Shown here one piece after another: positions 55,912-64,000 of a stretch of 64,000 bases of DNA; position 1 is the first letter of the stretch; every line of letters starts with the position of its first letter. The position numbers and the translations under genes are program-made. Source of the DNA: Lineus longissimus (taxonomy: Eukaryota > Nemertea > Pilidiophora > Heteronemertea > Lineidae); the NCBI RefSeq assembly GCF_910592395.1, contig NC_088312.1:6882001-6946000 (forward strand). Reading direction: 5' to 3'. The notes below the pieces were generated by a model, which worked only from the letters and a program-made list of their open reading frames with translations, did no database searches and had not been told where the DNA came from.

Positions 55912-58900
55912 ACACAAAACCACCAAAGTATATATCTCGTAATAACTGAAGAATTTAAATGATACGTACAGTATACTTTTGTATTCAGAATTTAATCAAT
56001 CCTTAGATTATGTTTGTAAAAAGGGAGATGGACTTGCATGCCTCTGATTCGTGATAGACTGGTATAAAATAGATAGGACATGTGCATGATCCTTTGAAAT
56101 CTTTTTACCCAATTGATGTTTAGGATCAGTCCATCTCTTTTTCGAAGGAAATCACTGTGTGTCCATTTTGTAATGAATTTCATATAACATTTTTATGAAT
56201 CGATACCGTCAATTTTTTTTCTAAGGAAATCTACGGTGAGGTCTGATGTTATGTATACTACGATAATGTTTAGTAAGATGCTGAAGTGGTAGTCTGTGCT
56301 TCTGTTGGCAGTGCTGCTCTGGCATTGTTTCTTCAGGACCCATGGCTTGAAAACCAAATGAGTTGATCCTGGAGTATGATATGGGTAAGGTTAAAATTGA
56401 TGATTGTTTATCGAAATTGAAGATGAGTGCTTGCATTAAGTACACAAGAAATACTGTCCTATGGTCATGCTAAACAAATGCCCTTTATTTAACTAAAATG
56501 AGACATGATTTTATGTTCGTATAATGGCTGTTGTTCCTCCGGCGTATTGCCATAACTTTGCCTGGGAGAATTTCTGCCACTGATGTTGATCTTCCTGATG
56601 GAATCTGCAGCATTTCAGCATGCTGAACCAATGACTCCACATCCTTGGTATTTTATATGTTATGTACAAAGACCTGACGTGGGTAGTCGAGTGATTTATT
56701 CTGTGAAAGATGAGGCCATTAATGCAACATTCCACCATGAAGACATTGTCGAGGCCTGAGAGCCAAATAATTTTTGAAATCTTTTTGGGAAAACTACTTT
56801 TCCATGAATTGTTTTTTTTTATGATCCCGCCTCGGTATTGATAATTCCAGTGCATAATTCTAACTCTTACAAATTGTATAGTTTGGTACTAATTTTGAAT
56901 TTTTCTCTTCATTTGAATTTCTGGCTGCTCCCTGCAGCTGCGAGTTGATCCATCTTTCTGTAAATAGTGAAATGACTACCCTGTGATTCCAAGCTGTAAA
57001 CTTTTACAGAGAATGGCTAGTTTTCAGTTGAACACATCTTGATATACAGTAATCTGAATTTGCAGACCCTATTTCTGCATTAAATACACAATTTATTCTG
57101 CATGCTCATATTCAGTGCTGCTACCATTATTATATTTGCTGTAAGGTTGAATCGATAGCTGCAAATTATGCTCTTTATAGTATATCCTCGGTCGATTTTG
57201 CTGGAATATGAATTCCACATGTCTAATGGATATATTCAAGTGTCCCCTTCATGTATATCTATTTGTATTCTGATACGTTTGGTGCAAAGTGTAGTTTAAC
57301 TTCCAGTGAAGTTTACCCAGTGATGATGGTCAAATATGACTAGATATGTACATAAAGGCCATGCAACCTTTACTTAATAGTGTACATAGATTTACGGAAG
57401 CATTGCCAGGTGCATGATTGAGTGCAAGTCACTGCGTTTTCTTGGGTTTATGTACTACAGGGCGTCTGTCCTAGTTTGCTCGATTCGTAATATTTTTTAG
57501 GACTGAGAATGAGTATTAAAGTTAGGAAATGCGAGTTGTTTTGTTGTAACAGGGTTGTTACTTGTTTCGCTGTACAGGATATCTGCAGTCAGTGCTTAAA
57601 GTGAATAGTTCTGATGCAAAAGCTATTCCAGAAAATAAATTATTATGAATTATTGAAGCTGACAGTGGCTCAAGTCTAAACCGAACCATTTCATTGCAAA
57701 CCTGAAGATTCGATTGAAAAGCTATTGCAAAAACCATCAGAGCCACAGCAGACAGGTTGCTGTCTTTGCTACAATGTTTTAGATTTTGACTGCTTGGGAA
57801 AGTTCGGCGCCAATCTTAAAAAATTCTTCCAGTTCTCAGAGGTTGTGTGCTGTCTAATAATATACACTGGCTAAATAATCCTGGATGTTCATTTTGTCTG
57901 TATGTTATGTATGATAGTAGGCTACAGCTTAGCAATGCCATCGAAGCTGGTGGTATGAATGTGTTGGCATAGATTGTGATATTGACTAATGGAATAAAAT
58001 GATGGTTTACATCAGTAAACATACGGCTGGTCAAAAAACCAACTTCAAGGTCAGTATTCAGACATCTTTGTTCTGGTGTCAATTAAGTGTGATGGAATTC
58101 AGGATACTTGACAATCCCTGGTTGAAATGTCAGTGAATTCAAAAACTGGTATAAAGAGATCTTAAAGTAAAATGCTGGAAATTGAGTGAAAAATTCCTTC
58201 AATATAAGTGTTCTCTGATATTTAATGATTACTGCATAAAATGCACAAGTTCATCAGTTGGACATCATTATGTATAAGTCTCAGCATATGGGTATGATGA
58301 ATAATTGGCACACTTTTATGCATATGAGTGCACTAGCCGCTGTGTGAACTGACAATGCAGATTTTGAACCGTCTTGCAACAGCGATTTAATACCATTATA
58401 TTGTACATAAATATATTCAAACCATAAATCATCATATACAAATAATGTAGTTTGATTTTTCAAAAAAGAAATCTGTGCGTCATGTTCCTGGCAACATTTG
58501 AAGAAGAATCAGCATTTGTTTTATATAAGGTAGTGCGAGTCTTAGTAATGTATAATTTAGGCATTTTCATCTTTGTTTATGTACTACTTTTGTCAATAGT
58601 TTATATTCTAGTAATTCTGGAATCTAGGGAGCGTTCACAAATTATCTAGATTTTTTTGTTTGGGTTTTCATGCTGTAACATATCACATGATAGCAATAAT
58701 GGATTAATCCATTATTGATAATAGCTATATGTATTGGCAGGTTTCTGTAGTCACCAAACCCTGAACCAAAGATGATCTAATGTTTGGCAAGACATTTTGG
58801 ATGGTAAACGGATACAGCATACTAATCAAGAAGACTCGGTACATATTATGGTCTGTGTTGCATGACTTATCAGGCAAACTTCCGTGTCCTCATGAAATTC

Positions 58901-60930
58901 CATTTTATATGTAACTTTTTACAGCTATAACATTGCATACTTAACTTGCATGCCAATCTTTAACACTGGGGCATATCAATAAGCCTGGTCTGTTTCAATG
59001 TCTTCAAGTCAAGTTCATCCCCAAGGACTTTACAAAAAAAACTTGTGGGCACCAAGGCCACATTCTGCTTCATTTGTGTTATGCCGTTGGCAAGGCATTT
59101 TACTGCAATTGCCTTGTCCTATTACATGTAGACTTGACAGGTGACATTTGAACTGCTCGGGATCAATTGTGGTGATATTAGGAGAAAAATTGGCTTTAAC
59201 ATGATCCACTTTTTACCAGATCCCTTGTCTGGATGTAAAATATGTGCTCTTTTCCTACGGAATATTCTTTTCTTAGATTGTATTCATAATAAAAGTGTTC
59301 AAACTCCATCTGTTGAGCGATCTGTTCGGAAATAATTCAGCTCCACCTGTTAGGCTTTAACACTCTGTTTTCAGTTGAAAATGTCCTACAGGAAACATTG
59401 AGGAGTTCTGTAGTAGAAAACGGGTCTTTTTCTTGGAAAATTTTCCTTGTTTTGGAAATGTGGCTTAAAGTTGTTAAGTTTGTTAATGAAATGATTGTGT
59501 TGGTCCAAGTAAGTGCTATTCAGTCATCTGTTTTGTTGTCAAACTGGAATTGAGTTCTGGTGAGCCTCGGTTCAGTATAGACTTTCCTGTGGAAATCATT
59601 CTTAAATTTAGTTGGGTCAAGTTTTTTGCCCTTTTCGTTCCTCTCCAGGTTATTGCCACATGTTTTTTTCTGATTTAAAATTCCTTAGCTTTGAATAGAT
59701 CCTGTAGTTTGTAGTCAAGTGTGTGTTGAAGCAAGGCTTGTCTGTGAAATCTTTCCTTGATTTGGCCCCATATTTTAAGTGCTAAAAGAGACACTGAGAA
59801 CTGCTGATTTGTCAGTTCTGGGGAGTGCAGTGGTGTGAAGGTGTTGGTCACGTATCTTCATTTTCACTATCTGTACCTCTGTTCTTAAGCAAGAAACGTG
59901 ATTGAATCAAGGTACTTCTCTTCAAATGGTCCATTATCAAGTGAGATATTGAAATTTTCATCTGAATTGGTTTTAATACCCCATTCCAGTTGTCAGACTT
60001 GACTTAAATTTGTAAGGACAGCCAATGCCAGGATGATTTCTCATACAAGATCTGCTGACACTGATCTATAGGACCTATGTATCCTTAGAAGTCATTGCCA
60101 TAAGTTTTAAATCCTAGGCCATATGGAGAAGTTCCCTCGCAATCATTCCAGGTGTGACTCGCAATGTCTAAATTTATAGGACCATTCAATGTGCCTTGTG
60201 TGGGGACTATCTAAAATGTACAACTGTCCAGTGCGTGTAACCTTTGAAGAATTAGAGGGATATTTCAATTGCCGTCTGATTTGATGATTCCCGTGTGGAT
60301 GCAAATTCTTCTTTGTCCTGTGAAAGGTCAAGTTAATAATGTTAATAACCAATTGTCCCGACTGATTGTTGTTACCCAAGCATTATATACCTAACATGTA
60401 GACTAGAATAACTTAAATAAACGATATTTTTCTCTCCAAATTAATCGCCTGTTGGGACCAATTATGACTTGCATTTTGTTTTGTACGAAGACATGACTCA
60501 ATTGGGCCAAGTGATTTGAACGAGGAACTGCTGGCACTCTTGGGGGACATGTGGTGTGGATAATGTGAAAGCAGCCATTATACCACATGCTTGTGACCTT
60601 TGGCAAGTCACTTGACTTCAATTGCCACGTGCTGTGGAGCAGTTCTTTTCAAGAAAACGGCAGGCAGTCCTGCCCTATGAAAATTCTGCTGTAAAGGTGA
60701 TACACAAGACATGCTGCTTCTTGGCCCCTTTTGGCTCATTTATTTGTCCAAACTGAACGTGCAATTCTTGATTGGTCATCGGAGGGTCATGTGATTTACG
60801 CGTCTTGAGAGGTCGATAATCATATTTGATGATTCATGATTTACAAGACGATGATGTTTGTTTGGTCTGTGATGAAGACAAACTACAGATTCCTAAAAAT
60901 CTTTATTAGCAATAAACATCAAACTAAAAT
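55912..60930 (+). other. ERM 3'UTR and intergenic sequence
   Basis: AT-rich sequence after the ERM stop. AATAAA words on the plus strand occur at about 57633, 57992, 60417 and 60911, so the 3' end cannot be fixed. No further coding exon was recognised. A perfect 24-bp palindrome at 58694-58717 is annotated separately. Confidence 0.4.
58694..58717. repeat. Perfect 24-bp palindrome
   Basis: CAATAATGGATT followed directly by AATCCATTATTG: two 12-base arms with no spacer. It may lie in the ERM 3'UTR. The core ATGGATTAATCCAT contains two back-to-back TAATCC/GGATTA homeodomain-like sites (Otx/bicoid type). Confidence 0.85.
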
Positions 60931-61058
60931 TTCTGAGTTATATTAGTTTATTTTTAGCTCAGCTGACAAAGTCATAGTAATATGTTTTCTTTCTTTCTGA
61001 GTTATATTAGTTTATTTTTAGCTCAGCTGACAAAGTCATAGTAATATGTTTTCTTTCT
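60931..61058. repeat. Perfect two-copy tandem duplication, 64 bp
   Basis: The 64 bases at 60931-60994 are repeated without change at 60995-61058 (starting TTCTGAGTTATATTAG). Identity implies a very recent event, or possibly an assembly artefact. Confidence 0.9.
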
Positions 61059-61618
61059 TTTTTACCGAGACCTGGATGCCGAGCAATTTTACATTTGTGG
61101 CTGATGATCCTGACTCGAAGCAGGATGGATGTCAATTGTGATTTGGACTGTCATAACCTACCCCATGTAAAGTAATTATTTCCTTAAATTTCTTCCTACA
61201 TTTGCAAAACAACTGGGCCTCCGAAAATTTACCCATATCTTTTATACATCTTCTTGTTCAAATTGAATGTAGGTGTAAGTTGATTGAAAATACTTATGTC
61301 GTTAAATCTAAAGGTTTGACGATCAGTGACTGCACCTATATTTAATCCGAGGGTACAAGGAAGGCCTCCTATATTAAGCAACTGACAAGGTCAATAGTGG
61401 GGTACACCGAACAAGCCCCTGCCACTGGTGAAACTCTCGTCCACCGCCGTTGATCCCATCAGAGAATCATATCTACTGTCGTTTCACTGGAAAGATGGCT
61501 TGTGGCTGTGCTGAACCTGTTTTGACAACTAAAGCAAGTCATTATCTCTATTAAATTCCCTTAGTTTGATACTGATTACCTTCCAAAAGCATGAAAACCG
61601 ATCAATTACAGGACCCCA

Positions 61619-61822
61619 CAGTATGAAATTGGCTTAGGCGACAGTGGCGCTGTCTCGTGGCAGAGAATGGCACTGAAATCTTCGTCCAAAACTCTCAGTT
61701 CCACTTTCTATCGCTAGATAACACTACTGTCGTCCGCAGTATGAAATTGGCTTAGGTGACAGTGGCGCTGCCTCGCGGCAGATAATCGAACTGAAATCTT
61801 CGTCCAAAACTCTCAGTTCCTC
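61619..61822. repeat. Two-copy tandem duplication, period 118 bp
   Basis: CAGTATGAAATTGGCTTAGG at 61619 recurs at 61737. Both copies continue through GACAGTGGCGCTG and CTGAAATCTTCGTCCAAAAC, with a few substitutions between them. Confidence 0.85.
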
Positions 61823-62069
61823 TTTTTACAGAACTTTCCTGTGAAATTGGGCATGTTTTTAGGGCCTTTTGCATCAATAGATTAATTTGTTGGTATTGCC
61901 AATGACATAAAACACAGGGTGGGGCCCTTTGGCTGTATTTGCATGTACTAGTCTTGCTAATAAACTCAACAGATCTACCATTTTTATTAATTTTCTTCAT
62001 GTCTTGGACAAACGGTTTGATGATGGACTGGAACCTAGGCCTACCTCCAAGCAATTGCGGTAGACTTTT

Positions 62070-62215
62070 TGACAATGGAACCTACCTCAGCAAACGCTTC
62101 TCTATTAAGAACACTAGCTTTAGTCCCAAAGTTGTAGTTCCCATTAAATTTTACCTCTCTAAGCAGGACACCTCTAGGACAGCACTTGTCAGTCCGAAGT
62201 GTCCTTGACAGAGCA
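62070..62215 (+). repeat. Interspersed repeat, second copy of the 24.05-kb repeat
   Basis: It shares CTCTATTAAGAACACTAGC, CCCAAAGTTGTAGTTCCC-like and GGACACCTCT words with the copy in the WTAP intron, in the same orientation, and continues into GAAGTGTCCTTGACAGAG. Not coding. Confidence 0.45.
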
Positions 62216-62390
62216 GGTCTACTGTACTCCTTTTTATGGGGCATCTGAAGCTGATAATCAGAATCAAGCACTCCAAGCAAATGGATTTACCAGCTCTTCT
62301 ACTGTATTAGAGGGGACTGAGGGCTTCACTTCCCTCAAAAAGACGATGTCACAACCTACTCAACACCAGCTTGAGCATGGGCTAATCTCA

Positions 62391-62590
62391 GGTTGTGACA
62401 TTGTCCCTATCAACTGGTTTGCAGCATGGTGAACAATTGTCAGACAGCTAGGCCATAATCACCGGTTGCGACATTGTTCCCGTGGCATATACCACACTAC
62501 TACTACTCTGTGCAAATCTTCACGTCACACCCCAAGACAAATCTGAATCAGATTCATTAGTGTCCTTTATAGGTTGTGACATTGTCCCAA
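62391..62590 (+). repeat. Three spaced copies of GGTTGTGACATTGTCCC
   Basis: The motif appears at about 62391, 62465 (one or two mismatches) and 62573. Spacings are about 74 and 108 bp, with unrelated sequence between. A partial inverted form, GATGTCACAACC, lies at 62344-62355. Function unknown. Confidence 0.6.
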
Positions 62591-63835
62591 TCATGCCACC
62601 CTAAGTGAAATTTAAAAGACACCTACGCATAATTTTCAGGTATGCAAGGACATCTCATTAATCGATTCTGAAAATGCAGTTTTTTTAGAGCAGTACTAGT
62701 TCGCTCAGAAACAGATGCAGAGATCAGTCCCTACAAAATATTTCTTCTGATTATCTACTTAGTTTATTCTGCAGCTCTAATCTAACAATACAAAGCCATA
62801 AACACTAAAGCAACAAAATGACACTTGCATACTTTACAATTTTGTTCTTAATTGAAATTTACAACAATGACAGGTTTTAGAAAAGGGGCCTGCCCATGAT
62901 AAAAGGAATCACAGAACTACCCCAAGTGATTATGATCTTTAGTCAAAGACCAACAACAGGAAGCATCAGGACTCCACCCAACTGTTCTTTCTGCCCATGA
63001 GATGCGAGGTAAAACGACCAATACTACTTAATGAATGACACGAAAGAGTAAACAGTTTGAAGGAATGCCACATAAATATCAGGTATTTTCCCTCTGGACT
63101 AGTGACATCAAACTGGCCTGAAATTCTCATTATCGACCACTCCTCAGTGGAAATGAATCCAACAAAAAATGGGGTCATTGTATACAGTGGTACTGTATTA
63201 CCCCGATGAGAAGCACTTTACTGATGTCCCCCACTCTCAACTAAGATATTTGTGCATGTACCGGTTTGACTACGGGCTGAAGTTGACGATGTACTCCTGA
63301 CGGAGCCATTGGGTGCTTCGCCCGCTCATTGACCGAGGCATGGTGACCTGGAGACAGTGACCGGATTAGCACTAGCTGGTCGAAGGACACTTCACAGGGC
63401 GTCAATTCGCAACTTCTCATCATTTTTAAGGCACGACCCATTCACGTGGACCAAGGCTTACCCGTCAACCTACTCCTTACGTAGCGTGGGGTACCAACCC
63501 ACCGCAGATTCAGGAGTGTGCAATGGTTTCCGAATATCCTACACCCAATTGTGCTGCCCATTCGCAATAGGTTTAACCACCGTCATGCACCCCTGACATC
63601 GCCATCTCTCAGACGGTCAACAGGAAATGGTGCAATCTGGCTGCAAATTTTTCCCAGAGGGGCGTGATAATGATTATTTCAGACCGATCAGAGTGTCACA
63701 AGTTCAGAGCGAAATCACCTAACAGTTATATGGAGTTGCACCAAAATGCAGACTCTTCATTTCATTTGTAAATAGGCATCGATTATTTTTGTTACATTCA
63801 ATGGACCCAGTCCTACAATCTCAGGAAGAGCCAAG
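62591..63835. other. Intergenic region, no gene recognised
   Basis: A GC-richer stretch at about 63240-63600 has open frames on both strands but no recognisable family or clear splice sites. Minus-strand AATAAA at about 62762 could end a gene that lies mostly beyond the window. Confidence 0.3.
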
Positions 63836-63985
63836 TCTGCACATAATTACTGGTATGCAGATTTGCCCGCGAGGCAGAAAAGACCTGAACATTGCCACCG
63901 CTTTAGGAGTGTAGCAGCAATATTGCTTCAAAGCAAGAAATGAATCTGCACATATTTACTGGTATGCAGATATGCCAGCAAGGCA
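63836..63985. repeat. Repeat at the window edge, period about 109 bp
   Basis: TCTGCACATAATTACTGG at 63836 and TCTGCACATATTTACTGG at 63945 are both followed by TATGCAGAT-TGCC and a GAGGCA/AAGGCA word. The second copy runs to the end of the window, so the array may continue. Confidence 0.7.
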
Positions 63986-64000
63986 TCAAAACCTTCGTAA

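Noticed and set aside
63241-63596. GC-richer opposite-strand frames near the window end
   Set aside because: No known domain and no clear splice sites; could be an exon of a gene beyond the window but cannot be supported.

Overview
This window is genomic DNA from an animal. It has spliced genes with GT-AG introns, long AT-rich introns and spacers, a non-LTR retrotransposon fragment, small terminal-inverted-repeat elements and minisatellites. The protein families and the abundant short words such as ACATGTA suggest a marine invertebrate bilaterian. I cannot decide between lophotrochozoan and invertebrate deuterostome from the sequence alone.

Layout. Bases 1-14,700 are gene-poor: degenerate tandem repeats, a GC-rich minisatellite (3.2-3.65 kb), small fold-back/MITE-like elements (11.3-12.8 kb), and one convincing coding exon on the minus strand (11,613-11,745) that encodes a signal peptide followed by basic-residue-rich sequence. 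From 15.1 to 22.8 kb three complete genes lie on the minus strand: COQ3 (ubiquinone O-methyltransferase, five exons), a Ras-like small GTPase of the RERG/RASL11/RASL12 group (four coding exons) and mitochondrial Mn superoxide dismutase SOD2 (five exons). SOD2 is head-to-head, across 889 bp, with WTAP (seven exons, 461 aa), an adaptor of the m6A RNA methyltransferase complex. A 5'-truncated, frameshifted LINE lies antisense just after WTAP. From about 32.2 to 55.9 kb a single ezrin/radixin/moesin (ERM) gene spans about 24 kb. It has a likely non-coding first exon, 13 core coding exons (599 aa), two in-frame candidate micro-exons and a candidate internal terminal exon with its own poly(A) signal. 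Its introns contain a probable Harbinger-type MITE, a second TIR element and a 1-kb tandem array made largely of 3'-splice-site-like sequence. The rest (55.9-64 kb) is ERM 3'UTR or intergenic sequence with several local duplications and no gene that I recognise.

How the genes relate. COQ3 and SOD2 both act in mitochondria (ubiquinone synthesis and superoxide removal). WTAP is nuclear and ERM links the cell cortex to actin. I see no functional operon. However, SOD2, WTAP and an ERM gene (EZR) are also neighbours on human 6q25.3, and SOD2/WTAP are divergent there too, so this looks like old conserved microsynteny. All exon boundaries were read by eye and reading phases checked by hand; the COQ3 first exon is the least certain.
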